Both the position numbers and the translations under genes were made by a program. 64,000 bases of DNA from DATFDN01 sp963818725 (lineage in GTDB: Bacteria; Pseudomonadota; Alphaproteobacteria; Acetobacterales; Acetobacteraceae). Below, piece by piece: positions 1 to 8,002 of the stretch. The notes beneath the pieces were generated by a model that saw nothing but the letters and a program-made list of their open reading frames with translations, was not told where the DNA came from and did not search any database. Location of the stretch: assembly GCA_963818725.1 (NCBI GenBank), contig CAWFTU010000012.1, positions 62,001 to 126,000 of the forward strand, given 5' to 3'. The stretch's first letter is position 1. Every line of letters starts with the position of its first letter.

Positions 1-1129
1 ACGCGTAGCCCCGGTCCACTTCCTAACCCGTGTGACAGCCGTGAGCTGGACGGCGATCCACAGGTAATTCGGCGCCGGCTTCCGGCTTGTCCGACAGATC
101 ACGCCAACGTTCGTGGAGGCCTGACGCTCGCGCTGGCAGTTTACTGCAAGGCACCCGTTGGGGTGGAAAGGAGGGTGATCCTTTATCCGTCCCCCGCCGG
201 CAATGACATGAAACGAACCCGGCACTCGGCCTCGGTTGACGGGTGGACTTTCCTGGCGTGCGCCTAAACAGGATGGCACTTTTGCCACGGTCGACGGAAC
301 TGACAGGGAGGGTCGCCTGCGGCTCCCGCGCCCTGCGGTGCCTTTGGCGAAATTCGGGTTCGAGCCGATTGCGACTGCCCCGCCTTTCCCGCGGCTGAGG
401 GGCGGCGGGCCAGCCCGGCTCGGGGCGCTAGCTTCGGCGGGCAGTGCCCGTCGCGGGGGCGCCGCTGCCCAGGGCGGCGAGTGCGATCTGCTCGACGGGG
501 GTCGGTCTCCGCTCCCCCGCATCGCGCGGGGGACGGCGCCGAGATGGCTGCACACCGTTCAGTTCAGTATAGCCGGTCGTCAAGCCCGCTAGGGCGGGAT
601 AACCCGGACCGGGGGGGTGCCGCACGGACATAAGGCTAGCGCGTCTCCGCCGACACCGAATTGGCCACCGTCAGCCGCACGGCATCGGCGCGGTGGATAA
701 GCAAAGTCATGCTGTACCCTTGTGGTCAATTGGCGTGGCATGCTCGGCACCGCTCAGATGTCGGCCGGACGATTCGCTGCCGGTAGAGCGAGCACAACTA
801 ACCCTTTATTAACCTTCTATTCGTATTCTGTTCTGATGCTATGCTCGTTTTGGGCAAGGTGCGCATTATATGGGCAGACAAGTCTTCGAATCGGATGTGC
901 CAGGATCGTGACTTGCGGGGCGCGTCACGACACATGAGACTGTGCCATGAAGCGGGACTTCCCCTCATCGCACGAGGCCGCGAGGGCGTCGCCTGCGGGA
1001 TTTCAAGCGCCGCTTGCCCGTTGGTCCCGGTGCCTCCATTCGGCGCCAATTTGCCATACAATTTTCACCGGGTGTCCGCTTATCTTGCAAGCGGGGGGGA
1101 TCGTCCAACTATCATCTTAGGAGGTCCCT
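1..1129. other. Region without a supportable gene
   Basis: Open frames here (for example 236-592 on plus and 428-631 on minus) have compositions typical of random GC-rich reading and no recognisable domain. I see no tRNA or rRNA signature. The last part, about 1060-1129, leads into the small ORF and prkA and must contain their promoter. A small stem (CCGCTT at 1076-1081 pairing with AAGCGG at 1089-1094) lies there, but I cannot assign a promoter. Confidence 0.5.
1119..1124 (+). promoter_or_regulatory. Perfect Shine-Dalgarno AGGAGG
   Basis: AGGAGG lies five bases before an ATG at 1130 that opens a 36-codon frame. It is among the strongest ribosome-binding sites in the window and is the main reason to take the short frame seriously. 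Confidence 0.6.
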
Positions 1130-1240
1130 ATGATCGACTTGTCAGGGTGGCGCGGCGTGGGCCCGGTGCCGCTTGGAGAAGAAAAACTTACCGCGACGCG
1201 CCCGGTCTCGGCTACGCTCGTGCCCATCTTGGTGAGGTAA
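1130..1240 (+). CDS. Small 36-aa ORF immediately upstream of prkA
   Basis: ATG at 1130 follows AGGAGG by five bases, and the frame stops with TAA at 1238-1240, three bases before the prkA GTG at 1244. It is in the same reading frame as prkA. The peptide (starting MIDLSGWRGVGPVPLGEEKL) has no signal peptide or domain I recognise. It could be a translated leader that couples ribosome delivery to prkA, a small protein in its own right, or a prkA N-terminal extension cut off by a stop. What is seen is the strong ribosome site and the packing; any function is inference. Confidence 0.45.
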   Translation: MIDLSGWRGVGPVPLGEEKLTATRPVSATLVPILVR

Positions 1241-1243
1241 ACT

Positions 1244-3217
1244 GTGGCATCCAAACGCATGGAGCTGCCGATGCAGCCGGTCGATGACATCTTCACGGCC
1301 TTCGCCCGCGGCTACGAGGCGCATCGCGAAGCGGAGATGACGCTGGCCGAGTACCTTGAGGGATGCCGGACCGACCCGATGATGTATGCCAGCGCGACGG
1401 AGCGGCTGCTGGCGGCCATCGGCGAGCCCGAGATGGTTGACACCTCCAAGGACGCGCGCCTGGGCCGGATCTTCATGAACCGGACTATCCGCGTTTATCC
1501 GGCCTTCGACGAGTTCTACGGCATGGAGGAGACGATCGAGCGAATCGTCGGCTTCCTCCGCCACGCTGCGCAGGGCCTCGAGGAGCGGAAGCAGATCATG
1601 TACTTGCTCGGCCCGGTGGGCGGCGGCAAGTCGTCGCTGGCCGAGCGCATCAAGGCGCTGATGGAGGTCCACCCCGTCTACGTGCTGAAGGCGGGCGAGC
1701 AGGTCAGCCCCGTCTTCGAGAGCCCGCTCGGGCTGTTCCACCCCGAGCGGATGGGCGCTGTCCTGGAGGATCGCTACGGCATCCCCCGCCGGCGCCTGAC
1801 CGGGCTGATGAGCCCGTGGTGCCTCAAGCGGCTGGACGAGTTCGGCGGTGACATCTCGCAATTCAGGGTGCAGCGCCTGGCGCCCTCGCGGCTGCGCCAG
1901 ATCGCCGTCGCTAAGACCGAGCCGGGGGACGAGAACAACCAGGACATCTCCTCCCTGGTGGGCAAGGTCGACATCCGCAAGCTGGAGATGCACGCGCAGA
2001 ACGACCCCGACGCCTACAGCTACTCGGGCGGGCTGAACCGGGCCAACCAGGGCATTCTCGAGTTCGTCGAGATGTTCAAGGCCCCGATCAAGATGCTGCA
2101 CCCGTTGCTGACGGCGACCCAGGAGGGCAACTACATTGGCACCGAGAACATCGGCGCCATCCCGTTCTCCGGCATCATCCTGGCCCACTCCAATGAGGCG
2201 GAGTGGCAGAGCTTCAAGAACAACCGGAACAACGAAGCCTTCATCGACCGGATCTACGTCATCAAGGTTCCCTATTGCCTGCGCGTGACCGAGGAGATCC
2301 GCATCTATGACAAGCTCTTGGCTGGCAGCGAGCTGTCGGAGGCGCCCTGCGCCCCGGCCACGCTGGAGATGCTGGCCCGGTTCTCGGTGCTGTCGCGCCT
2401 GAAGCGCCACGAGAACTCCACCGTTTACGCCAAGATGCGCGTCTATGACGGCGAGAGCCTGAAAGAGACCGACCCCCGGGCGCGCAGCCTACAAGAGTAC
2501 CGCGACGCCGCTGGCGTGGACGAGGGCATGGACGGTGCCTCCACCCGATTCGCCTTCAAGGTGCTCGCCGCCACCTTCAACCACGACACCATTGAGGTCG
2601 CGGCCGACCCGGTCCACCTTATGTATGTGCTGGAGCAGTCAATCCGCCGCGATCAGCTCCCGGCCGAGACCGAGAAGCGTTACCTGGAGTTCATCAAGGG
2701 CGAGCTCGCGCCCCGCTACGCTGAGTTCATCGGCAACGAGATTCAGAAGGCCTATCTCGAGTCCTACAACGACTACGGCCAGAACCTGTTCGACCGCTAC
2801 GTGGCCTACGCCGATGCCTGGATCGAGGACCAGGATTACAAGGATCCCGACACCGGGCAGCTTTTGAACCGTGAGCTGCTGAACCAGGAGCTGACCAAGA
2901 TCGAGAAGCCCGCCGGCATCGCGAACCCCAAGGATTTCCGCAACGAGGTGGTCAAGTTCTCGCTGCGGGCACGGGCCGCGAACGCTGGGAAGAACCCCTC
3001 CTGGACCAGCTACGAGAAGATCCGGGAGGTGATCGAGCGGCGCATGTTCTCCCAGGTGGAGGAGTTGCTGCCGGTGATCAGCTTCGGCTCGAAGAAGGAC
3101 AGCGACACCGAGAAGAAGCACGAGGACTTCGTCAACCGCATGGCCGAGCGTGGCTACACGGAACGCCAGGTCCGGCGGCTGGTCGAGTGGTATATGCGCG
3201 TCAAGCAGGCCGGCTGA
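1244..3217 (+). CDS. prkA: PrkA-family serine protein kinase (YeaG-like)
   Basis: A 657-aa cytoplasmic protein matching the PrkA/YeaG family (E. coli YeaG is about 644 aa). An AAA-like ATPase region comes first, with a Walker A motif GPVGGGKS at residues 123-130, followed by the PrkA C-terminal kinase-like domain. The chosen start is GTG 1244, with GGTGAGG seven bases upstream; the ATG at 1259 has no ribosome site. It heads a prkA-yeaH-spoVR cluster, the conserved trio induced by nutrient and stationary-phase stress in many proteobacteria. In other bacteria the kinase is thought to act with the VWA protein YeaH; its targets here are unknown. Confidence 0.93.
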   Translation: MASKRMELPMQPVDDIFTAFARGYEAHREAEMTLAEYLEGCRTDPMMYASATERLLAAIGEPEMVDTSKDARLGRIFMNRTIRVYPAFDEFYGMEETIERIVGFLRHAAQGLEERKQIMYLLGPVGGGKSSLAERIKALMEVHPVYVLKAGEQVSPVFESPLGLFHPERMGAVLEDRYGIPRRRLTGLMSPWCLKRLDEFGGDISQFRVQRLAPSRLRQIAVAKTEPGDENNQDISSLVGKVDIRKLEMHAQNDPDAYSYSGGLNRANQGILEFVEMFKAPIKMLHPLLTATQEGNYIGTENIGAIPFSGIILAHSNEAEWQSFKNNRNNEAFIDRIYVIKVPYCLRVTEEIRIYDKLLAGSELSEAPCAPATLEMLARFSVLSRLKRHENSTVYAKMRVYDGESLKETDPRARSLQEYRDAAGVDEGMDGASTRFAFKVLAATFNHDTIEVAADPVHLMYVLEQSIRRDQLPAETEKRYLEFIKGELAPRYAEFIGNEIQKAYLESYNDYGQNLFDRYVAYADAWIEDQDYKDPDTGQLLNRELLNQELTKIEKPAGIANPKDFRNEVVKFSLRARAANAGKNPSWTSYEKIREVIERRMFSQVEELLPVISFGSKKDSDTEKKHEDFVNRMAERGYTERQVRRLVEWYMRVKQAG

Positions 3218-3257
3218 GGCTTGCTCCCTTGATGAGGAACGAGGACGGACAGGCTCA

Positions 3258-4559
3258 ATGCAGATCATCGACCGTCGCCTCAATCCCGGCGGCAAGAGCC
3301 TCGCCAACCGGCAACGGTTCATTCGCCGCGCCAAGTCGCTGATCCGCAAGGCGGTGCATGAGAGCACCGCCAGCCGGAGCATCAAGGACGCGGACGAGGC
3401 CGGCGAGGTCTCCCTGCCCGCGCAGGGTGTGCATGAAGCCACGTTCCGCCGCGGCCAGTCTGGTGGCACGCGCGACTACCTGTTGCCCGGCAACAAGGAG
3501 TATGTCCGCGGCGACACCATCCCCCGCCCGCCCTCCGGAGCCGGCGGCTCGGGCTCGGAAGGCAGCCCGGACGGGGACGGGCAGGATGATTTCCGGTTTG
3601 CCCTGTCTCGCGACGAATTCGTCGACCTCTTCCTCGAGGACCTCGAACTGCCCGACCTCGCCAAGCGGCGCGTCGTGGACACCGAGGCGCTGAGTTGGAG
3701 CCGCGCCGGCTATTCCGTCACTGGGTCGCCGGCGAACCTCGCGGTGATGCGCACGGTCCGCAACAGCCTGTCGCGCCGGATCGCCTTGAAGCGGCCAAGC
3801 AGCGACGAGCTGGCGCGGCTGCGCGATGAGATCAACGCACTCGCCGAGGACGACCCGAAACGGGCCGAACTGGAGGAGGAACTGGACCGCAAGCTGCGGC
3901 GCACCAGCCGGATCCCGTATATCGACCCGCTCGACGTTCGCTACCGGCGCTTCGAATCCCACCCGAAGCCGGTCGCCCAGGCGGTGATGTTCTGCCTGAT
4001 GGACGTCTCGGGCTCGATGACCGAGCACATGAAGGATCTGGCGAAGCGGTTCTACGTGCTGCTGTATATCTTCCTGCGCCGGAAGTACAAGCGCGTGGAA
4101 GTGGTGTTCATCCGCCACACCCACCAAGCCCAGGAGGTGGACGAGGACACCTTCTTCCACTCCCCGGAAACCGGTGGGACGGTGGTGTCCACCGCGCTTG
4201 AGGAGATGCGGCGGGTGATGGCCGAGCGCTACAGCCCGGATTCGTGGAACATCTACGCCGCACAGGCCTCGGACGGCGACAACACGGCCTCGGACAATGA
4301 CCGGACGGCCAGCCTGCTGACCCAGAGCATCCTTCCCTATTGCCAGTACTATGCGTATCTCGAGGTCGGCCGGGACTCCGAGCATTTCCCGCCTGGTTTC
4401 ATCCGCCGCGATAGCGACCTGTGGCAGACCTACACCGAGATTTGCCGCACTGGTGCGCCGATGGCGATGCGCAAGGTCAGCCACCGCCGCGACATATATC
4501 CCGTCTTCCGCGAGCTTTTCGCCCGCAAGCAGGCCCCCGCCGGAGCCGAAACCTCATGA
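3258..4559 (+). CDS. yeaH: YeaH/DUF444 family protein with VWA-like domain
   Basis: A 433-aa protein; the frame opens earlier at 3150, but the family start MQIIDRRLNPGGKSLANRQR is at ATG 3258. The N-terminal basic region is followed by a linker (PPSGAGGSGSEG) and a C-terminal VWA-like fold. The MIDAS-type segment VMFCLMDVSGSMTEHMKD contains the DxSxS metal site. Length is close to E. coli YeaH (427 aa). Its stop overlaps the spoVR start by four bases (ATGA), implying translational coupling. It is presumed to be the partner of PrkA in a stress-signalling complex. Confidence 0.92.
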   Translation: MQIIDRRLNPGGKSLANRQRFIRRAKSLIRKAVHESTASRSIKDADEAGEVSLPAQGVHEATFRRGQSGGTRDYLLPGNKEYVRGDTIPRPPSGAGGSGSEGSPDGDGQDDFRFALSRDEFVDLFLEDLELPDLAKRRVVDTEALSWSRAGYSVTGSPANLAVMRTVRNSLSRRIALKRPSSDELARLRDEINALAEDDPKRAELEEELDRKLRRTSRIPYIDPLDVRYRRFESHPKPVAQAVMFCLMDVSGSMTEHMKDLAKRFYVLLYIFLRRKYKRVEVVFIRHTHQAQEVDEDTFFHSPETGGTVVSTALEEMRRVMAERYSPDSWNIYAAQASDGDNTASDNDRTASLLTQSILPYCQYYAYLEVGRDSEHFPPGFIRRDSDLWQTYTEICRTGAPMAMRKVSHRRDIYPVFRELFARKQAPAGAETS

Positions 4560-6118
4560 ACTACGTCAGCCACGATGCCGCCCGCCCGCTTTTTGAAGGC
4601 GCCGACTGGGAGTTCTCCACTGTCCAGCGCGCCTATAACGCGATCGAGGCGGTGGCGACCGGCGAGCTCGGCCTTGACGTCTACCCCAACCAGGTCGAGG
4701 TCATCAGCGCCGAGCAGATGCTGGACGCGTACTCCTCGGTCGGCATGCCGCTGTTTTACAAGCACTGGTCGTTCGGCAAGCACTTCGCTCGCCACGAAGG
4801 GCTCTACCGCGCCGGCATGCAGGGCCTCGCATACGAAATCGTCATCAACTCCAACCCGTGCATCTCCTACATCATGGAGGAGAACACGGCGACGATGCAG
4901 GCGCTGGTGATCGCCCACGCCGCGTTCGGCCACAACCATTTCTTCAAGAATAATTACCTGTTCCGCCAATGGACGGACGCGGACGGCATTCTGGATTATC
5001 TCGACTTCGCCAAGGGCTTCATCGCGAAGTGCGAGGAGAAGCACGGCGAGGCGGCCGTTGAGCGGCTGCTTGATTCCGCGCACGCGCTGATGAGCCAGGG
5101 CGTGCACCGCTATCCGCGCCGACGCGGCGCCGATCTGCGCTCGGAGGAGCGCAGGGAGCGGGAGCGGCGCGAGCACGAGGAGCGCGTGTTCAACGACTTG
5201 TGGCGCACCGTGCCGGCCAAGGCCGCGTCGAAGCGGGACAAGACGGTGGAGGAGCGGCGGCGCGCCCTGCTCCAGTTGCCCCAGGAGAACATCCTGTTCT
5301 TCCTGGAAAAGACCGCCCCCCGCCTCGCGCACTGGCAGCGCGAGGTGCTGCGCATCGTCCGGCAGGTGGCGCAGTACTTCTACCCGCAGACCCAGACCAA
5401 GGTGATGAACGAGGGCTGCGCGACCTTCGTCCATTACAAGATCATGAACCGGCTGCACGAAAAGGGGCTGCTGACCGACGGCTCGATGGTTGAGTTCCTG
5501 CGCTCCCACACCAATGTCGTGTTCCAGCCAGAGTTCGACGATCCGCGGTACTCGGGCCTCAATCCCTACGCGCTCGGCTTCGCGATGATGCAGGACATCG
5601 AGCGGATCTGCGTCGCGCCGACCGAAGAGGACCGGCACTGGTTCCCGGCCATTGCCGGCGCTGGCGACGCGATGGCCGTGTTGCGCGACTGCTGGGCGAA
5701 CTACCGCGACGAGAGTTTCATCCTGCAATTCCTGAGCCCGCGCCTCATCCGCCAGTTCGGCCTGTTCCATGTGGTGGACGACGCCGATGAGCCGACCTTG
5801 CGGGTCGAGGCGATTCATGACGAGCGCGGCTACCGCAAAATCCAGCGGGCGCTGGCGCGGCAGTATGATGTCGCGTGGTCGGCCCCCGATATCCAGGTGA
5901 TGGACGTCGATCTCGCGGGCGACCGGCGGCTTATCCTGCATCACCGCGCGCTGAACCGCATTCTGCTCGATGAGCGCGATGCGCGCCTCACTTTGCAACA
6001 CCTGGCGGATCTCTGGGGCTACGACGTGGTGACGCGCGAGGTCGATCCGGCAACGGACGCCGTGCTAAAGGAGCACGCGGCCTCGCCCCGGCCAGGGCTG
6101 CTGCCTCCGATCGCCTGA
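4556..6118 (+). CDS. spoVR: SpoVR/YcgB family protein
   Basis: A 520-aa protein beginning MNYVSHDAARPLFEG at ATG 4556, overlapping the yeaH stop. It resembles the SpoVR/YcgB family (E. coli YcgB is about 510 aa), with the conserved YPNQVEVISAEQMLDAY, WSFGKHF and EVVINSNP-like segments, here EIVINSNPCISYIMEENT. SpoVR is named for B. subtilis spore cortex formation, but this non-sporulating context follows the prkA-yeaH-spoVR stress operon instead. Biochemical function is unknown. A short hairpin with a T run at 6136-6153 follows. Confidence 0.93.
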   Translation: MNYVSHDAARPLFEGADWEFSTVQRAYNAIEAVATGELGLDVYPNQVEVISAEQMLDAYSSVGMPLFYKHWSFGKHFARHEGLYRAGMQGLAYEIVINSNPCISYIMEENTATMQALVIAHAAFGHNHFFKNNYLFRQWTDADGILDYLDFAKGFIAKCEEKHGEAAVERLLDSAHALMSQGVHRYPRRRGADLRSEERRERERREHEERVFNDLWRTVPAKAASKRDKTVEERRRALLQLPQENILFFLEKTAPRLAHWQREVLRIVRQVAQYFYPQTQTKVMNEGCATFVHYKIMNRLHEKGLLTDGSMVEFLRSHTNVVFQPEFDDPRYSGLNPYALGFAMMQDIERICVAPTEEDRHWFPAIAGAGDAMAVLRDCWANYRDESFILQFLSPRLIRQFGLFHVVDDADEPTLRVEAIHDERGYRKIQRALARQYDVAWSAPDIQVMDVDLAGDRRLILHHRALNRILLDERDARLTLQHLADLWGYDVVTREVDPATDAVLKEHAASPRPGLLPPIA

Positions 6119-6135
6119 CGGACCACTGCTTGACC

Positions 6136-6153
6136 GGGCCGCATCGGCCCTTT
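6136..6153 (+). terminator. Short GC hairpin with T run after spoVR
   Basis: GGGCCG (6136-6141) pairs with CGGCCC (6145-6150) across a three-base loop and is followed by TTT. It fits a weak intrinsic terminator of the prkA-yeaH-spoVR transcript. The T run is only three long, so read-through into the thioesterase gene is likely. Confidence 0.4.
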
Positions 6154-6164
6154 AGCTGCGCGCC

Positions 6165-6629
6165 ATGCCCCTATCCCCGCACGACGACATCGTCCGGCCG
6201 GAGTGGATTGACTCCAATGGCCACATGAACCTCGCGTGCTATATCGTGGTGTTCGACCGCGCCCTGGACGTGGCGTTCGAGGCGCTGGACATCGGCACCG
6301 ACTACCGCCGCCGCACCGGCAACTCCTCCTTCGTCGCCGAAACGCACACGCTGTACCGGCGCGAGGTGCATGAGGGCGACTTGGTGCGCGTGACCACGCG
6401 CATTCTTGGCGCCGACGCCAAGCGGCTGCGCCTGTTTCAGGAAATGGTGCATCGCGCGAGCGGCGAGGTCTCGGCCACCCACGAGCAGATGTGCCTGCAC
6501 ATTGACATGGCGACCCGCCGCGTCGCGCCCTGGCCGGCCGATCGGCAGGCGGTGCTGCAAGAGGCGGTCCGCGCCGATGCCGCCCTGCCGATCCCGGCGG
6601 AAGCGGGACGACGCATCGCCATGCCTTGA
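6165..6629 (+). CDS. Hot-dog fold thioesterase family protein
   Basis: A 154-aa cytoplasmic protein of the 4HBT-like acyl-CoA thioesterase superfamily. The signature WIDSNGHMNLACYIVVFDRALD (residues 14 onward) has the D-x-N-G-H-x-N core that carries the catalytic Asp in this family. The second half, with EVHEGDLVRVTTRILG and HEQMCLHIDMATRR, fits the hot-dog strands. Relatives include carnitine-pathway (betainyl-CoA) thioesterases, but the substrate cannot be read here. It starts 46 bases after spoVR and is followed by an SDR gene, perhaps in one transcript. Confidence 0.8.
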   Translation: MPLSPHDDIVRPEWIDSNGHMNLACYIVVFDRALDVAFEALDIGTDYRRRTGNSSFVAETHTLYRREVHEGDLVRVTTRILGADAKRLRLFQEMVHRASGEVSATHEQMCLHIDMATRRVAPWPADRQAVLQEAVRADAALPIPAEAGRRIAMP

Positions 6630-6683
6630 TCGCCGATCCTGCCTCCGCGACGATGGCGGCCAGCCCGTATGGAGGGAAGGCCC

Positions 6684-7466
6684 ATGTCGTCGCTGTTCGA
6701 CCTCACCGGCAAGGTCGCCGTCATCACTGGATCATCCAAGGGGATCGGACGCGCCATCGCCGAACGCATGGCGGAGCACGGCGCCAAGGTCGTGGTCTCC
6801 AGCCGCAAGGCGGATGTCTGCGAGCAAGTGGCGCGCGGCATCCGCGAGAGGGGTGGCGAGGCGACGGTCATCCCATGCCACATCGCGCGCAAGGAGGAGC
6901 TGCAAGGGCTGGTGGACCAGACCCGCGCGCTCTGGGGCGGTATCGACATCCTGGTCTGCAACGCCGCCGTCAATCCCTATCTCGGTCCTGCCAGCGGCGT
7001 CACCGACGAGGTCTACGAGCGGGTGATGGGCGCCAACGTGCGCAGCAACTTCTGGCTCTGCAACATGGCGCTGCCGGGGATGGCCGAGCGTGGCGGCGGA
7101 TCGGTCATCATCATCTCCTCGATCGGCGGCCTGCGCGGCTCCGGCCATCTCGGGCTCTATGGGATCTCCAAGGCGGCCGACATGCAGCTCGCGCGCAACA
7201 TCGCGGTCGAGTGGGGGCCACGCAACATCCGCGCCAACGCCATCGCGCCGGGCCTGGTGCGCACGGACTTCGCTCGGGCCTTGTGGGAAGACCCGGAGCT
7301 GTACCGCAGGCGCACCAGGGGGACGCCGTTGCAGCGCATCGGTGAACCCGACGAGATAGCCGGGGCGGCCGTGTTCCTGGCCGCCAAGGCCGGTAGCTTC
7401 CTGACCGGCCAGACGATCGTCATTGATGGCGGTACCACGGCAGGGACGGTCGCCTCGGAGGATTGA
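6684..7466 (+). CDS. SDR family NAD(P)-dependent oxidoreductase
   Basis: A 260-aa classical short-chain dehydrogenase. The cofactor motif TGSSKGIG is near residue 15, NAA (CNAAVN) is present, and the active-site Ser and YGISK (Tyr-x-x-x-Lys) complete the Asn-Ser-Tyr-Lys tetrad. I chose ATG 6684 over ATG 6669 because GGAGGGAAGG precedes 6684 at ribosome-site distance. The C-terminal IDGGTTAGT fits the family. The substrate is unknown; fatty-acid or sugar-alcohol oxidoreduction are both possible. It lies 54 bases after the thioesterase gene on the same strand. Confidence 0.85.
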   Translation: MSSLFDLTGKVAVITGSSKGIGRAIAERMAEHGAKVVVSSRKADVCEQVARGIRERGGEATVIPCHIARKEELQGLVDQTRALWGGIDILVCNAAVNPYLGPASGVTDEVYERVMGANVRSNFWLCNMALPGMAERGGGSVIIISSIGGLRGSGHLGLYGISKAADMQLARNIAVEWGPRNIRANAIAPGLVRTDFARALWEDPELYRRRTRGTPLQRIGEPDEIAGAAVFLAAKAGSFLTGQTIVIDGGTTAGTVASED

Positions 7467-7507
7467 ACCGCCAATCCCCAACCCCCGCTTTCGCAGGGTG
7501 TCGCCTG

Positions 7508-7807
7508 CTACCTGCGTTCGCTGTACTCGCGGGCGAACTCCGGATCGAAGATCCGCCCCACGTCGTACCGGTTGATGCCGATATCGGCGAGCTCGCGGTC
7601 GGTCATGGAAGACAGCTCTCGGCGCACCGCCCTGCGGCGGGAAACGTCGGTCAGGGCATGCCGGATCGAGGAGGCCAGGCGCTCCGTCCAGCCACGCCGG
7701 CGAGGCGGCAACACGGGCTCGTAGTCGGCATCATCCCAAGTGCTGTGATAGGACAGCATCTCCGGCAACTTGAAGGCCACCGCCTGTTTGGAAGTTTGAA
7801 CGCTCAT
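7508..7807 (-). CDS. DUF1127 domain small protein
   Basis: A 99-aa protein from ATG 7807, preceded on its strand by GGGGGA. The C-terminal DUF1127 segment (RRELSSMTDRELADIGINR) is diagnostic, followed by YDVGRIFDPEFAREYSERR. DUF1127 proteins are small, basic and often stress- or stationary-phase-linked in alphaproteobacteria; short members have been connected to RNA turnover and phosphate or nitrogen physiology. This member is longer than the minimal 45-50 aa form, with an Arg-rich middle. It is divergent from the M24 peptidase gene, with about 195 bases of shared upstream region. Confidence 0.8.
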   Translation of the reverse strand: MSVQTSKQAVAFKLPEMLSYHSTWDDADYEPVLPPRRRGWTERLASSIRHALTDVSRRRAVRRELSSMTDRELADIGINRYDVGRIFDPEFAREYSERR

Positions 7808-8002
7808 GGGTGTTATCCCCCACAACAATGCGCTCCGGGTCCGGCGCGCTGTCTGTATGGCAACGCGTCCTCGGAGTCTGCTGCAATGCAACATAAGACT
7901 GATTCGGCGCTGTGTCATTGCGCATTTTCATTGTCCGCCATGCGGATGTGACATGCTGGTTGCCGCAGATGTGACTGCGAAACCACAAGAAGCCGGAACG
8001 TT

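Noticed and set aside
236..631. Opposing open frames near the left edge
   Set aside because: No ribosome site, no domain-like composition and overlapping frames on both strands, as expected by chance at this GC content.
1142..2410. Long antisense frame opposite prkA
   Set aside because: High-GC shadow of a well-identified gene; its composition (many Leu, Val, His and Arg from complementary codons) is typical of antisense frames. The same applies to the other long frames opposite yeaH, spoVR, kup, cysI, ppc, argJ and livMG.
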